Below, piece by piece: positions 19,921 to 30,142 of a stretch of DNA of 49,203 nt. How positions within the stretch are numbered: position 1 is the first letter of the stretch; every line of letters begins with the position of its first letter. The stretch covers positions 343,967 to 393,169 of the forward strand of contig NZ_JAHNZZ010000003.1 in assembly GCF_019039215.1 (NCBI RefSeq), written 5' to 3'. The notes beneath the pieces are model-generated. The model worked only from the letters and a program-made list of their open reading frames with translations. It was not told the origin of the DNA and ran no database searches. Made by a program: the position numbers and the translations under genes. This DNA comes from Bacillus sp. FJAT-29790. Lineage in GTDB: Bacteria > Bacillota > Bacilli > Bacillales > Cytobacillaceae.

Positions 19921-21036
19921 TTAAAATGACACCGATTTTCCTTTACCTACATGGATAGTCCCCGTCTTCGTATCCGCAATAAGCCTTAGTCCTTTGTCTG
20001 CATCTTTCACAGATTTAAAGCGAAGCACCTTTTGAATCACTTCACTTTTTTCTTCTAAGATTTGAATTCCATCAAGCTCTACATTAAACCCGCCAAGATT
20101 TGTTTTAAGCTCACCATTAACAGCCACATAATGCGGTAACTGTAACTCGATCCCACCGGTAGCTGCTTTTGTTTCCAAGAATTCGCATCTATCCCCGCTG
20201 ACAGCGCAGAAAACATCCCCATTAAAAGACTGAAGATCTATTTTTCGATAATCCCCATCAACAGTAATGGCACCGTTAAGCGTCTCTGCTTCAAGATTAT
20301 CGATCATGCTTTTTTGAATAGTGATTTGCCCATTCGCTGTTTCCACTTCCACATATTTGCTTCTTATATCCTGAAAAGTGATCTTTCCATTGGCTGTTTT
20401 CGCTTTATAGCTTTCTATCATTAAGCCTTTACTTTCAATCGAGCCGTTAAACATACGAATTTTCACATTTTCATATTCCGTTTGTGGAATATAAATGACT
20501 GCCTCGAGCTTCATCCATTTTTGCTGTGTAGCAAATCGAAGCTTCGGACCCTCAATTGTGAGTATAACATCCTTTAAAAATTGGCTCCTTGCCTCTTCCT
20601 GTGTTTCAACTCGAAAAATCTTTGCCTGGCATTCAATTCGGACGTCCTTTTGGTCCCATGGAAGAACTTTAACCGCCCCATTAGCCACATCAATATCAAT
20701 ATCTCTCATATACACATCTGCATGTTGGAAAATATGTGAGATCTCAACGGATTTGCCAAAATTGAGATCCAAATCGAAATCCTTTATTTTTTTTAAAGCA
20801 GAATCAACAAAATCAATGATTTTATCTTTTGCGGATTGAAATTTATAGTTAAAAGGTTCTTCCTTTTTTGCCTCTTCAAAATGGACAGCCGTTGAAAGCT
20901 CTTGGATCAGTTCTTGCTGCTTCTCTTCTACTGTCTTACTTGTTTTATCGAGCTCCTCCATTAATAACAAGGCTTCGTCCACAGTCAGCTTCCCGTCTTC
21001 AACCATTTTAAGGATCCGTTTACGTTCATCCTTCAT
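19921..21036 (-). CDS. yvlB: DUF4097-type beta-strand protein, YvlB-like
   Basis: The product of about 371 residues starts with a SHOCT-like helical segment (MKDERKRILKMVEDGKLTVDEALLLMEEL) that is typical of envelope-stress anti-sigma and YvlB-type proteins. A long repeat-like beta region follows (NGAVKVLPW, NGSIESKGL, NGKITFQDI, NGQITIQKS, NGAITVDGD, NGDVFCAV) of DUF4097 type. No membrane segment is seen. The ATG at 21036 follows GGAGGG by 7 bp, and this start begins the conserved N-terminus. The function is unknown. Confidence 0.82.
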   Translation of the reverse strand: MKDERKRILKMVEDGKLTVDEALLLMEELDKTSKTVEEKQQELIQELSTAVHFEEAKKEEPFNYKFQSAKDKIIDFVDSALKKIKDFDLDLNFGKSVEISHIFQHADVYMRDIDIDVANGAVKVLPWDQKDVRIECQAKIFRVETQEEARSQFLKDVILTIEGPKLRFATQQKWMKLEAVIYIPQTEYENVKIRMFNGSIESKGLMIESYKAKTANGKITFQDIRSKYVEVETANGQITIQKSMIDNLEAETLNGAITVDGDYRKIDLQSFNGDVFCAVSGDRCEFLETKAATGGIELQLPHYVAVNGELKTNLGGFNVELDGIQILEEKSEVIQKVLRFKSVKDADKGLRLIADTKTGTIHVGKGKSVSF

Positions 21037-21056
21037 TCTAATCCCTCCAGATAAAA

Positions 21057-21383
21057 TTAATTTGATTCTTTCGCGAGGACTTTGACTCCTTTTATAATAT
21101 TCCAAATTAGCACAAATAAGCTTAAAAGAATATAAAGGACAATGCCGACGATAAAAAAGATCGGTATTTCTCTGTGATTCATTCCATTTTGAAAAATAAA
21201 TGGAATGAAAACAAACGGAACTGAAAAGAGTGGAATCAGATGCGACAAGAATGCCTTTTTCGCATGATCCTTTGTTACTTTATCCTCTGTCACAAGGAAA
21301 ACCACTAATGGAAAAATAAATCCCGCAAACAAAATACTAAAATAGCTTAAAGCTGAAAGCACCTTACTTGTTTCCATTTCCAT
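21057..21383 (-). CDS. yvlA: DUF4870 membrane protein, YvlA-like
   Basis: The 108-residue protein has three hydrophobic segments (LSYFSILFAGFIFPLVVFLV, LIPLFSVPFVFIPFIF, IFFIVGIVLYILLSLFVLI). The arrangement and the HAKKAFLSHLIP stretch fit the DUF4870 family, to which YvlA belongs. It immediately precedes the yvlB-like gene, as in B. subtilis. Either of two close ATG codons could start it. The function is unknown. Confidence 0.72.
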   Translation of the reverse strand: MEMETSKVLSALSYFSILFAGFIFPLVVFLVTEDKVTKDHAKKAFLSHLIPLFSVPFVFIPFIFQNGMNHREIPIFFIVGIVLYILLSLFVLIWNIIKGVKVLAKESN

Positions 21384-21439
21384 CGGCTCCTTTAGCTTTA
21401 TTTACGGAGAAGGAGCGATAAGGTTTCAATTTTTAATAC

Positions 21440-21466
21440 AAAAAAACCGTCTTTTTATATAGACGG
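21440..21466 (-). terminator. Terminator of the 21.5-kb coiled-coil gene
   Basis: On the minus strand the stem CCGTCT/AGACGG is followed by a run of seven T, directly after the gene that ends at 21490. Confidence 0.75.
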
Positions 21467-21489
21467 CATTTGTTAAAGTTTCATTCAGT

Positions 21490-21834
21490 TTACTTAAAGT
21501 CATCCGCAAGGCTAGTCCTTGGAGATTCTTTTCTTTTTACTTCATCAATCTTATTTACGAACATTTGAAACACTTTTCTTTTTTCATCAAGATCGCGTAT
21601 GTACTCTTTCAGGTCCGTATACTTTTCTTCAAATGGCTTATGATACATTTCCCGAATATTTTCGATGATTTCTTCATTCACTGTCGATTGGATCACTTGC
21701 TTTGTTATTCCGTATTTATATGTATAAACCTTTAATTCCCGCGCCACTTCTTCATATTCATGATTGATCTGGGCAAGGACTTCTGAAATATCCTCTTTCC
21801 ATTCTTCCAAAGACTTTTCTAAATATGCTTCCAT
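21490..21834 (-). CDS. Small charged helical protein of unknown function
   Basis: The 114-residue protein is highly charged and probably helical or coiled-coil throughout (EEWKEDISEVLAQINHEYEEVARELK; EKYTDLKEYIRDLDEKRK). No signal, membrane segment or known motif is recognised. ATG at 21834 is chosen because GGAGG lies just before it; the longer frame to 21888 would include the ribosome site. It has its own terminator at 21440-21466 and seems to be a single-gene unit downstream of uvrBA. Confidence 0.65.
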   Translation of the reverse strand: MEAYLEKSLEEWKEDISEVLAQINHEYEEVARELKVYTYKYGITKQVIQSTVNEEIIENIREMYHKPFEEKYTDLKEYIRDLDEKRKVFQMFVNKIDEVKRKESPRTSLADDFK

Positions 21835-22018
21835 TTGAGCCTCCTTAACTCGATTGCTACACCAAAAACAAACGGTCCTTTGCGACATTATAGCTTACTT
21901 GGTTTACACCTAGGTTTCTATAAAGTTACAATGTGTTTTCATTGCTTTTACAACGCATAAAGGGGGATACCCTAACAGGGATTTTCATTACCAAGTGAAA
22001 AAATTAGAATTTTAGCGA

Positions 22019-22055
22019 AAAAAAAAGGAAGCAGCACCGATCGGCACTGCTTCCA
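22019..22055 (-). terminator. Terminator of uvrA
   Basis: The minus-strand stem GGAAGCAG/CTGCTTCC with inner pairing is followed by a T-run immediately downstream of the uvrA stop codon. Confidence 0.8.
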
Positions 22056-22061
22056 AGCTAG

Positions 22062-24941
22062 TTAAGTATTCGCTACACTAGCCTCTTTTTCTTCAATATG
22101 CTTTTGCATGCGCAGGCGGTCGCGCTCTAATATTGGTTTCAAATATTTTCCTGTGTAGGATTCAGGCACTTCGGCGATTTTTTCAGGGGTGCCGGCAGCG
22201 ATGATCATTCCGCCTTTATCCCCGCCTTCAGGGCCGAGGTCAACGATATAGTCTGAGGCCTTAATGACATCCAGATTATGTTCGATGACTAAAACAGTAT
22301 CCCCATTTTCCACGAGCCGCTGAAGGACGATAAGTAATCTTGATATATCATCAACATGTAATCCAGTAGTCGGCTCATCCAAAATATAGAGCGAGCGGCC
22401 ATTCGAACGCCGGTGTAGCTCAGAGGCAAGCTTCACACGCTGCGCTTCTCCGCCAGATAGGGTTGTAGCCGGTTGCCCTAGCTTGATATACCCAAGTCCG
22501 ACATCAAAAATCGTCTGAAGCTTACGGCTAATTTTTGGGATGTTTTCGAAATACTCCACCGCGTCCTCTACGGTCATATCGAGAATGTCAGCAATGTTTT
22601 TTCCTTTATATTTAACTTCAAGGGTTTCTCTGTTATAGCGTTTTCCATGACACACTTCACACGGGACATAAACGTCTGGCAAAAAGTGCATTTCAATTTT
22701 GATAATTCCATCTCCACGGCATGCTTCACAGCGCCCGCCCTTTACGTTAAAACTGAAGCGGCCCTTTTTGTAACCGCGCACCTTCGCTTCATTCGTCGAC
22801 GCAAAGACATCGCGAATATCATCAAACACCCCCGTATAAGTAGCAGGGTTAGAACGCGGCGTCCTTCCGATCGGGGACTGATCAATATCGATGACTTTAT
22901 CTAAATACTCAATCCCCTTTATCTCTTTATGCTCCCCAGGCCTGCTTTTTGATTTATAAAGTTTTTGCGCTAAGGCTTTATGGAGAATTTCATTAATTAA
23001 AGTGCTTTTACCTGATCCGGAAACCCCTGTGACGGAAATGAAAGTACCAAGCGGGAATTTTGCACTCACATTTTTCAGGTTATTTTCCTTTGCTCCTTTA
23101 ATTTCAATAAAACGACCGTCATTTTTTCTGCGTTCAATTGGCAACGGAATAAACTTTTTCCCAGAAAGATATTGCCCCGTTAAAGAATTCGGGTCATCCA
23201 TTACTTCCTTTGGAGTGCCTGCCGAGACAATTTCACCGCCATGCACACCAGCTCCAGGACCAATATCAATTAAATAATCAGCAGCAAGCATCGTATCTTC
23301 GTCATGTTCAACAACAATGAGCGTATTTCCGATCTCACGCATATTCTTTAGCGTTTCAATTAAGCGGTCATTGTCCCGTTGATGCAGGCCAATCGATGGC
23401 TCGTCAAGAATATAAAGAACGCCTGTCAGCCTGGAACCAATCTGGGTCGCAAGCCGAATGCGCTGCGCTTCCCCTCCAGAAAGCGTTCCAGCCGCACGGC
23501 TTAATGTTAAATAATCAAGCCCAACATTCACTAAGAAGCCTAGCCGCTCTTTTATTTCACGAAAAATAAGATTCGCGATTTGCATCTCTTTTTCAGATAA
23601 AGAAAGGTCATCAAAAAATTGATGGGCTTCAGCAATCGATAAAGCGGTCACCCTCCCGATATGCTGACCTGATACTAAAACAGCGAGGCTTTCCGTTTTG
23701 AGCCTATAGCCTTTACATGCAGGGCATGGCTGCTGGGCCATATACTTTTCCATTTGCTCGCGAATATAGTCAGAGCTTGTTTCCTTATAACGGCGCTCTA
23801 CATTTCGAATAACGCCTTCGAATTCAATCAAGTTCTCCCTTACTTGACCGAAATCATTTTCATAATGGAAGAAGATTTTTTCTCCTTTTGAACCGTATAA
23901 AATTTTGTCGAGGAAATGCTCTGGTATGTCTTTAACGGGAACATCCATATCAATCCCATAATGGCTGCAAACTGCCTCTAGAAGCTGAGGATAATATTGG
24001 GAACTAGTTGGCTCCCATGGAGCAATGGCGTGCTCCTTTAACGAAAGGTCGTAATTTGGAATCACTAAATCCACGTCCACTTCCAATTTAGAGCCAAGTC
24101 CATCACAATCCGGACAGGCACCGAATGGACTATTAAATGAAAACATCCTCGGCTCGAGCTCCCCTATGGAAAAACCACAATGTGGACAGGCATGATTTTC
24201 ACTGAAAAGCAGCTCCTCCTCGCCAATTACGTCAACAAGTACTTTTCCATTCCCAAGCTTCAAGGCTGTTTCCATTGAATCTGCCAGGCGTGAAGCGGCG
24301 CCTTCTTTGACAACAATCCGGTCGACGATCACTTCTATGGAGTGCTTTTTATTCTTTTCAAGCTCGATTTCTTCTCCAAGATCATGCATTTCTCCATCTA
24401 TTCGGACACGCACATACCCTTGTTTTTTTATATCCTCAAGAACTTTTACATGCGTTCCCTTTCTTCCAGAAACGAGCGGCGCGAGCACTTGCAGCTTTGT
24501 CCGTTCAGGGTATTCGAGAATTCGATCGACCATTTGCTCAATCGTTTGCGATGTAATCTCAATATGATGAATAGGGCATGTTGGTCGCCCGACTCTAGCG
24601 AATAATAGTCGCAAATAATCGTATATTTCCGTCACTGTTCCTACTGTGGAACGGGGATTTCGGCTCGTTGTTTTTTGGTCAATCGAGATCGCTGGAGATA
24701 AGCCTTCGATCGCATCCACATCCGGCTTATCCATTTGGCCAAGGAATTGGCGAGCATATGCAGATAAAGATTCTACATATCTTCGTTGTCCTTCAGCATA
24801 GATCGTGTCAAAGGCAAGCGATGATTTTCCTGAGCCGGAAAGACCCGTCAGCACAACGAGCTTATCCCTCGGAATGGTGACATCAATATTCTTTAAATTA
24901 TGGGCTCTGGCGCCTTTTACAATTAATTTATCCATCGCCAT
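22062..24941 (-). CDS. uvrA: UvrABC excinuclease subunit A
   Basis: The 959-residue protein has two ABC ATPase modules. Walker [10 protein letters not shown] lies near residue 33 and GVSGSGKST near residue 640. Both signature motifs TLSGGEAQR are present. Zinc fingers are visible as [10 protein letters not shown]...CPDCDG and CRGDG...CEVCHGK. It recognises DNA damage with UvrB in nucleotide excision repair. It follows uvrB by 7 bp, so the two are one operon. ATG at 24941 or the next one two codons later could be the start. Confidence 0.97.
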   Translation of the reverse strand: MAMDKLIVKGARAHNLKNIDVTIPRDKLVVLTGLSGSGKSSLAFDTIYAEGQRRYVESLSAYARQFLGQMDKPDVDAIEGLSPAISIDQKTTSRNPRSTVGTVTEIYDYLRLLFARVGRPTCPIHHIEITSQTIEQMVDRILEYPERTKLQVLAPLVSGRKGTHVKVLEDIKKQGYVRVRIDGEMHDLGEEIELEKNKKHSIEVIVDRIVVKEGAASRLADSMETALKLGNGKVLVDVIGEEELLFSENHACPHCGFSIGELEPRMFSFNSPFGACPDCDGLGSKLEVDVDLVIPNYDLSLKEHAIAPWEPTSSQYYPQLLEAVCSHYGIDMDVPVKDIPEHFLDKILYGSKGEKIFFHYENDFGQVRENLIEFEGVIRNVERRYKETSSDYIREQMEKYMAQQPCPACKGYRLKTESLAVLVSGQHIGRVTALSIAEAHQFFDDLSLSEKEMQIANLIFREIKERLGFLVNVGLDYLTLSRAAGTLSGGEAQRIRLATQIGSRLTGVLYILDEPSIGLHQRDNDRLIETLKNMREIGNTLIVVEHDEDTMLAADYLIDIGPGAGVHGGEIVSAGTPKEVMDDPNSLTGQYLSGKKFIPLPIERRKNDGRFIEIKGAKENNLKNVSAKFPLGTFISVTGVSGSGKSTLINEILHKALAQKLYKSKSRPGEHKEIKGIEYLDKVIDIDQSPIGRTPRSNPATYTGVFDDIRDVFASTNEAKVRGYKKGRFSFNVKGGRCEACRGDGIIKIEMHFLPDVYVPCEVCHGKRYNRETLEVKYKGKNIADILDMTVEDAVEYFENIPKISRKLQTIFDVGLGYIKLGQPATTLSGGEAQRVKLASELHRRSNGRSLYILDEPTTGLHVDDISRLLIVLQRLVENGDTVLVIEHNLDVIKASDYIVDLGPEGGDKGGMIIAAGTPEKIAEVPESYTGKYLKPILERDRLRMQKHIEEKEASVANT

Positions 24942-24948
24942 TTGTTCG

Positions 24949-26928
24949 TCATCCTTCCGCTTTCAACTCTAAAATTAAGTCACGCAGCTCGGCCGCCCGT
25001 TCGAAATTGAGCGCTTTTGCCGCTTCCTTCATTTCTTTTTCCATATTGCCGATCAGCTTTTCGCGTTCTTTCTTGTTCAGCTTGCCAATCTTGAAAGAAG
25101 TCTTGTATTCTTCCTGTTCCTCTGCTGCATGCGTAGCACGTATGACATCGCGAATTTCTTTTTGGATCGTTTGTGGCGTAATACCATGTTTTTGATTGTA
25201 CTCTTCCTGAATGGTGCGGCGGCGTTTCGTCTCACTTATCGCCAATTCCATTGAATTGGTCATCCGATCAGCGTATAAAATCACATGACCGTTCGCGTTT
25301 CTTGCAGCACGCCCAATTGTCTGAATTAGTGACCGTTCCGAGCGAAGAAACCCTTCCTTATCCGCATCAAGAATCGTCACGAGTGATACTTCAGGAATAT
25401 CAAGCCCTTCTCTTAAAAGATTGATCCCGATTAACACATCGTATGTACCCATGCGCAACTCACGGATAATTTCAATTCGCTCCAGTGTTTTAACCTCAGA
25501 ATGTAAATATTGAACTTTAATGCCGATTTCCTTTAAATAATCCGTCAAATCCTCAGACATTTTTTTTGTTAAGGTCGTGACAAGCACCCGTTCATTTTTC
25601 TTAATCCGATCTTGAATTTCACCGATCAAATCATCAATTTGTCCTTCAATTGGTCGGACTTCAATGGTCGGATCAAGCAGCCCTGTCGGACGAATGATTT
25701 GTTGAACCGTCTCTGGCGTATGCTCTAACTCATATGGACCAGGGGTTGCGGAAACGTAGACAATTTGATTAATATGCTTTTCAAATTCTGGGAACGTTAG
25801 TGGCCGATTATCTAATGCAGAAGGCAGACGGAATCCATGGTCAACAAGGACCGCTTTCCTCGCTTGGTCACCATTATACATTCCGCGTATTTGCGGCAAT
25901 GTAGCATGGGACTCATCAATAACAATAAGGAAATCCTCAGGGAAAAAGTCCATAAGTGTATACGGAGTAGAGCCTGCAGGTCTTAATGTTAAATGCCTTG
26001 AGTAATTTTCAATCCCCGAGCAAAAGCCCATTTCCCTCATCATTTCCAGATCATAACGGGTCCGCTGTTCCAGGCGCTGGGCCTCTAGAAGCTTATTTTG
26101 GGATCTTAATTCCGTCAGTTGTACTTCCAGTTCTTTTTCAATGTTTTGAATGGCCACAAGCATCTTTTCTTCACGTGTAACGAAGTGGGATCTCGGAAAA
26201 ATGGCTACATGATCACGATCCCCGATAATTTCACCAGTAAGTGAATCTACCTCTCGAATACGGTCAATTTCATCCCCGAAAAATTCCACACGTATACAGC
26301 GTTCATCCCGTGAAGCAGGGATAATTTCTACGACATCTCCCCGAACCCGGAATGTACCACGCTGAAAATCAATATCATTTCGCTCATATTGAATATCAAC
26401 TAGTCTATGAAGCAATTGGTTTCTTTCCATTTCCATTCCTGTTCTAAGGGATAAAACAAGCTCCCTGTATTCCTCTGGAGAACCCAACCCATATATACAT
26501 GAAACACTGGCAATAATAATGACATCATTGCGTTCAAACAATGAGGACGTTGCCGAGTGGCGAAGCTTATCGATCTCATCATTAATACTTGCATCTTTTT
26601 CAATAAATGTATCTGTAGAAGGAACATAGGCTTCCGGCTGGTAGTAGTCATAATAACTCACAAAGTATTCGACCGCATTATCCGGAAAAAAGTCTTTAAA
26701 CTCGCTGTAAAGCTGGCCGGCAAGCGTTTTATTATGGGCAATGACAAGTGTCGGCCGATTCACTTCTTTTATTACGTTTGAGATCGTGAAGGTCTTCCCA
26801 GTTCCCGTCGCGCCCAAAAGCGTTTGATGCCGCTTACCGGATTGAATCCCCTCAACAATTTGTCTAATTGCCTCAGGCTGATCACCCTGAGGTGTGTACT
26901 TTGAGACTAGTTTAAATTGGTCGTTCAC
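24949..26928 (-). CDS. uvrB: UvrABC excinuclease subunit B
   Basis: The 659-residue protein has the helicase Walker A GATGTGKT near residue 40, the flexible beta-hairpin region with [27 protein letters not shown] in motif II, and the C-terminal UVR motif ([24 protein letters not shown]). It loads at damaged DNA and recruits UvrC. Upstream lies a LexA-box-like sequence at 27076-27089, fitting known SOS control of uvrBA. Confidence 0.97.
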   Translation of the reverse strand: MNDQFKLVSKYTPQGDQPEAIRQIVEGIQSGKRHQTLLGATGTGKTFTISNVIKEVNRPTLVIAHNKTLAGQLYSEFKDFFPDNAVEYFVSYYDYYQPEAYVPSTDTFIEKDASINDEIDKLRHSATSSLFERNDVIIIASVSCIYGLGSPEEYRELVLSLRTGMEMERNQLLHRLVDIQYERNDIDFQRGTFRVRGDVVEIIPASRDERCIRVEFFGDEIDRIREVDSLTGEIIGDRDHVAIFPRSHFVTREEKMLVAIQNIEKELEVQLTELRSQNKLLEAQRLEQRTRYDLEMMREMGFCSGIENYSRHLTLRPAGSTPYTLMDFFPEDFLIVIDESHATLPQIRGMYNGDQARKAVLVDHGFRLPSALDNRPLTFPEFEKHINQIVYVSATPGPYELEHTPETVQQIIRPTGLLDPTIEVRPIEGQIDDLIGEIQDRIKKNERVLVTTLTKKMSEDLTDYLKEIGIKVQYLHSEVKTLERIEIIRELRMGTYDVLIGINLLREGLDIPEVSLVTILDADKEGFLRSERSLIQTIGRAARNANGHVILYADRMTNSMELAISETKRRRTIQEEYNQKHGITPQTIQKEIRDVIRATHAAEEQEEYKTSFKIGKLNKKEREKLIGNMEKEMKEAAKALNFERAAELRDLILELKAEG

Positions 26929-27037
26929 TGAAAAGCCTCCCGTTCAATTTTTCCCTATATGATCAATCAGCAAAGACTGTAATATCATGACCAGAAGGAT
27001 GCTGATTTGTAAGTTTTTAACTTAAATCCTTATTACC

Positions 27038-27067
27038 ATTCTACCACAAAGACAATAAAACAAACCA
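27038..27067 (-). promoter_or_regulatory. Candidate promoter of uvrBA
   Basis: On the minus strand TGGTTT, an 18-bp spacer and TAGAAT (-10, 5 of 6 to consensus) lie about 110 bp before uvrB. The LexA-like box sits just upstream of the -35 element. Confidence 0.45.
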
Positions 27068-27075
27068 CTAATATG

Positions 27076-27089
27076 CGAACGAGTATTCG
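27076..27089. promoter_or_regulatory. LexA (DinR) box-like site upstream of uvrB
   Basis: CGAACGAGTATTCG fits the Bacillus SOS operator CGAAC-N4-GTTCG with one mismatch (GTTC to ATTC). It is positioned next to the candidate uvrB promoter. LexA control of uvrBA is known in Bacillus. Confidence 0.55.
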
Positions 27090-27201
27090 TTTTGTTTTTT
27101 CAGTGAATCTAATTTACAAACATTTTCAAATGGGCCTATGTTGAAAATTGTAATTAAATTGCGCTTTTGTAATGTAAGAAAGGGAATCTAGTCGAATATT
27201 G

Positions 27202-27222
27202 TTAATTAAACGTTTGATTGAA
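27202..27222. promoter_or_regulatory. Operator-like palindrome around AAACGTTT
   Basis: AATTAAACGTTTGATT is a near-perfect palindrome that recurs as a perfect one at 30094-30109. Such sites are typical of TetR- or LacI-type regulators, but no such regulator gene adjoins either copy. Confidence 0.35.
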
Positions 27223-27260
27223 TCCTTACGGAAGCAGCTATTTCTGTAATTGCATGAAAA

Positions 27261-27293
27261 AAACCTGTCGAATCGCTCGGCAGGTTTTTTATC
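27261..27293. terminator. Bidirectional terminator between uvrB and gntR regions
   Basis: AAAACCTG/CAGGTTTT with inner pairing around TCGAATCGCTCGG, flanked by A- and T-runs on both sides. It would stop transcripts coming from the gntR side before they reach uvrBA. Confidence 0.65.
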
Positions 27294-27365
27294 TCATGTC
27301 TTTTGTAATTAAATATGGGTATTTTCGTAAAGTGTTTTGCTTTTATAATGTGATTTTTATTTAAT

Positions 27366-27505
27366 AATCTGAGTTGATTGGAGCGGAGGGCACTTGACTC
27401 CTGCGGGAATAGAGGGAAGCGGGAGACCCCACAGGCAGTTAACGCCGAGGAGGCTCCCGTCCCTCCCCGCGGAAGCAAGTCCCGCAGCGCAAATCAACGG
27501 GCAAA
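27366..27505 (-). repeat. Dispersed palindromic repeat, copy 5 (inverse orientation)
   Basis: This is the reverse complement of copies 1 and 3, with a shared AT-rich flank (TTATTAAATAAAAATCACAT on the minus strand). It lies between the gntR stop and the terminator at 27261. Apart from this repeat, the 26929-27565 gap holds the uvrB control sites, the AAACGTTT palindrome and that terminator. Confidence 0.85.
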
Positions 27506-27565
27506 ATTTCAAGGCTAAAACAACAATAATTTGCGCAAACAGCCTTAAATATAGAGAAGCGATTA

Positions 27566-28237
27566 CTAATTTTTTTCTAGTCCTTGTTCGGCATAGAATA
27601 ATTCAATCGCTCGAAGCCAATTCGTTCGTGAAATACTCGCTGCTTTTTCTTTATTTTTTTCCTCAAATGCCTGGAGAATTGCCTCGTGTTCTTCTATTGA
27701 ATCCGGCGTCATAATGATTGAGTTATGAAAATTAAGCCGGCGAACATGCGATTGAAGTGTTGAAACTGTATTTGCGATATATGGGTTCTGAATAATGTCT
27801 ACAATGTTTTGATGGAATTCCTCATCTAGCTTTAAAGATAAATAAGAATCGCCATTCTTAATAGCTTGGGCAAATTTCGAGTTAAGTTCCCGCAGCGAAT
27901 CAATCGTTTCTTGGCTAATGATCGGTGTGGCAAGTTCTGCAGCCAATGCTTGTAATGCACCTAGCGGCGGCAAGATTTTGGAAATATCCTCTTTTTTTAT
28001 AGAAGTAACTTGAGTACCCACGCCTGGATACATTTCAACAAAGCCTTGGAAATTAAGTAATTGCAAAGCCTCCCTAATAGGTGTCCGACTTACTCCTAAG
28101 GCTTGGGCAAGATCCGCATCATTCAGCTTTTCCTTCGGATGAAGGGTGCCGTCAATGATCCATTCGAGAATTTGTGAAAAAGCACGTTTCTTTGCACTCA
28201 TACGAGTTGGTGTTGAAAAATTGGAAGGTACGGGCAT
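27566..28237 (-). CDS. GntR-family (FadR subfamily) transcriptional regulator
   Basis: The 223-residue protein has an N-terminal winged helix-turn-helix (LNDADLAQALGVSRTPIREALQLLNFQGFVEMYPGVGTQV, residues about 38-77) and a C-terminal all-helical FCD domain. The FCD metal or ligand histidines are visible in DEEFHQNIV, HNSII and EEHEAIL. It is divergent from the brnQ gene at 28683, with a 445-bp AT-rich gap containing a perfect GCAATATATTGC palindrome. The effector is not known; local control of the transporter is the natural inference. Confidence 0.85.
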   Translation of the reverse strand: MPVPSNFSTPTRMSAKKRAFSQILEWIIDGTLHPKEKLNDADLAQALGVSRTPIREALQLLNFQGFVEMYPGVGTQVTSIKKEDISKILPPLGALQALAAELATPIISQETIDSLRELNSKFAQAIKNGDSYLSLKLDEEFHQNIVDIIQNPYIANTVSTLQSHVRRLNFHNSIIMTPDSIEEHEAILQAFEEKNKEKAASISRTNWLRAIELFYAEQGLEKN

Positions 28238-28354
28238 TATCTGACCTCCTGTAATATGTATACTTGTTTTCCGATTAAGAATCCTTGAACCGGTAACGAT
28301 ACAACAACATTTTGTTTGATAATGAATTTATTATATTGTTTCAATATAATAATC

Positions 28355-28366
28355 GCAATATATTGC
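28355..28366. promoter_or_regulatory. Palindrome GCAATATATTGC, candidate operator of the GntR regulator
   Basis: A perfect 12-bp palindrome lies in the gntR-brnQ gap. The half ATATATTGCAT recurs at 28438-28450 and 28481-28494. Three related sites in one divergent promoter region suggest regulator binding. Confidence 0.4.
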
Positions 28367-28427
28367 ATTTTACCACAATATATTTATTATTGTGAATTAT
28401 TATTTTAATAATATTTCCATATAACTT

Positions 28428-28442
28428 TATTTTCAGAAATAT
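28428..28442. promoter_or_regulatory. CodY-box-like site upstream of brnQ (28.7 kb)
   Basis: TATTTTCAGAAATAT matches the CodY consensus AATTTTCWGAAAATT at 12 of 15 positions, with the central TTTTCAGAAA intact. CodY represses branched-chain amino acid uptake genes when these amino acids are plentiful. Confidence 0.45.
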
Positions 28443-28682
28443 ATTGCATAAATATAATTACTATGGTACTTTTAACTTAGTAATATATTGCATACTTATA
28501 ATTTAAGTTAATTCTAAAAATTATATTAATATTATTTATGTTTAGAGGAGGTAGCTTTAGAAAAAGGCGCTTTTATTATTTTATTATAGTTAATCTTCTG
28601 ATTATTCCATATATTTCTAGAATGGTAGAAATATAGAAGAAATAACACATATTAAGCAGAATAATTTTTGGAGGGATTTATT

Positions 28683-30029
28683 ATGTCGTCGAAAGGTTCA
28701 TTTTCATATACCATTGCAGTAGGTTTTATGTTATTCGCCCTATTCTTTGGAGCTGGTAACTTAATTTTCCCAGTTATGCTTGGGCAAACGGCTGGAACGA
28801 ATATTTGGGCCGCCAATGCCGGATTTATCGTAACTGGAGTCGGACTTCCATTACTCGGGATTTTAGCATTAGGATTTTCAGGTAAAAGTGATTTACAATC
28901 ATTAGCAAGCCGGGTCCATCCAGTTTTTGGTGTTGTCTTTACAGTTGCACTTTATTTAGCAATTGGCCCTTTATTTGCGATTCCTAGAACGGGCACAGTT
29001 TCTTATGAAATTGGACTTAAACCATTCTTAGGTGAAACAAATAGCTTTTTGCCGTTGCTCGTCTTTACGTTAATCTTTTTCGGAGTTACATTATTTTTTT
29101 CATTAAAGTCTTCGAAACTTGTCGATATTGTTGGAAAAGTATTAACGCCATTATTGTTAATTTTTATCGGTATTCTTATTGTAACAGCGTTTGTTAATCC
29201 GATTGGACAAATTCAAGCACCTACTGAAAGCTATGTAAATGATTCATTTTTCAAAGGGTTCCAAGAGGGTTACTTAACAATGGATGCACTCGCTGCATTC
29301 GTATTTGGAATTCTTATTATCAACGCAATGAAAGATAGAGGAGCAACAACTAAGAAACAAATTATGGCTTCAAGTATGAAGGTTGGGCTTATTGCTGCAG
29401 GACTTTTAGCTGTCATTTACACAGCACTTGGCTATATTGGGGCTTCGAGTGTTGCTGGACTTGGTCATTTAGAAAATGGCGGTCAAATTCTTGCTGCGGT
29501 GTCTGATTATTATTTCGGATCATATGGCAAGGTTTTACTTGCACTAATTGTTATCGCTGCTTGTTTAACAACAAGTATTGGGCTAATTACTTCATGTGCT
29601 GCCTATTTCAACAAGCTTTTTCCAAGCATTTCTTACACAAAATGGGCGATCATTTTCTCTATTTTTAGCACAGTGTTTGCAAACTTTGGCTTAACAACAT
29701 TAATAGCTATTTCAATTCCTGTTTTAGTCGCCATTTATCCACTTGCTATTTGTTTAATGTTTTTAACATTCTTGCATCCTCTATTTAAAGGGAAATCAGA
29801 GGTTTATCAAATTAGTTTATTACTTACCTTTGTTGTCAGTTTATTTGACGGATTAGGTGCAGCAGGCATTCAGGTCCAAGCAATCAATGACCTATTCACA
29901 GCACTTCCACTATATTCAGTAGGATTAGGCTGGGTCGTGCCAGCAATCGTCGGTGGTTTGCTAGGATATCCTTTAAGTATGTTAAAAAAAGGAAGCTATT
30001 CTAATCCGCAAGTGAAGGAAAAATTCTAA
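28683..30029 (+). CDS. brnQ: Branched-chain amino acid transporter, LIVCS/BrnQ family (copy 1)
   Basis: The 448-residue protein has about 12 hydrophobic segments. It has the family-typical start (SYTIAVGFMLFALFFGAGNLIFPVMLGQ) and the VHPVFGVVFTVALYLAIGPLFAIPRTG loop. BrnQ proteins couple leucine, isoleucine and valine uptake to a cation gradient at the cytoplasmic membrane. ATG at 28683 follows GGAGG by 8 bp. It is divergent from a FadR-type regulator. A close paralogue lies at 36742-38091; the two differ in codon choice and N-terminal residues, so this is not a recent duplication. Confidence 0.93.
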   Translation: MSSKGSFSYTIAVGFMLFALFFGAGNLIFPVMLGQTAGTNIWAANAGFIVTGVGLPLLGILALGFSGKSDLQSLASRVHPVFGVVFTVALYLAIGPLFAIPRTGTVSYEIGLKPFLGETNSFLPLLVFTLIFFGVTLFFSLKSSKLVDIVGKVLTPLLLIFIGILIVTAFVNPIGQIQAPTESYVNDSFFKGFQEGYLTMDALAAFVFGILIINAMKDRGATTKKQIMASSMKVGLIAAGLLAVIYTALGYIGASSVAGLGHLENGGQILAAVSDYYFGSYGKVLLALIVIAACLTTSIGLITSCAAYFNKLFPSISYTKWAIIFSIFSTVFANFGLTTLIAISIPVLVAIYPLAICLMFLTFLHPLFKGKSEVYQISLLLTFVVSLFDGLGAAGIQVQAINDLFTALPLYSVGLGWVVPAIVGGLLGYPLSMLKKGSYSNPQVKEKF

Positions 30030-30035
30030 TCATAT

Positions 30036-30078
30036 AAAAAAGGCGTTTCTTCTACTTAAGAAGAGACGCCTTTTTTTA
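30036..30078 (+). terminator. Terminator of brnQ copy 1
   Basis: AAAAGGCGT...ACGCCTTTTTTT forms a long stem with a T-run, a few bases after the brnQ stop codon. Confidence 0.85.
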
Positions 30079-30093
30079 GTATTTTCACTCATT

Positions 30094-30109
30094 AATCAAA
30101 CGTTTGATT
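30094..30109. promoter_or_regulatory. Perfect operator-like palindrome AATCAAACGTTTGATT
   Basis: This 16-bp perfect palindrome lies between brnQ and csbA. A one-mismatch copy lies at 27202-27222. Both lie outside any recognised gene and bracket the gntR-brnQ block. Confidence 0.4.
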
Positions 30110-30142
30110 GATTTTGCTGATGCCTTATTAAGAAAAGGCTTT

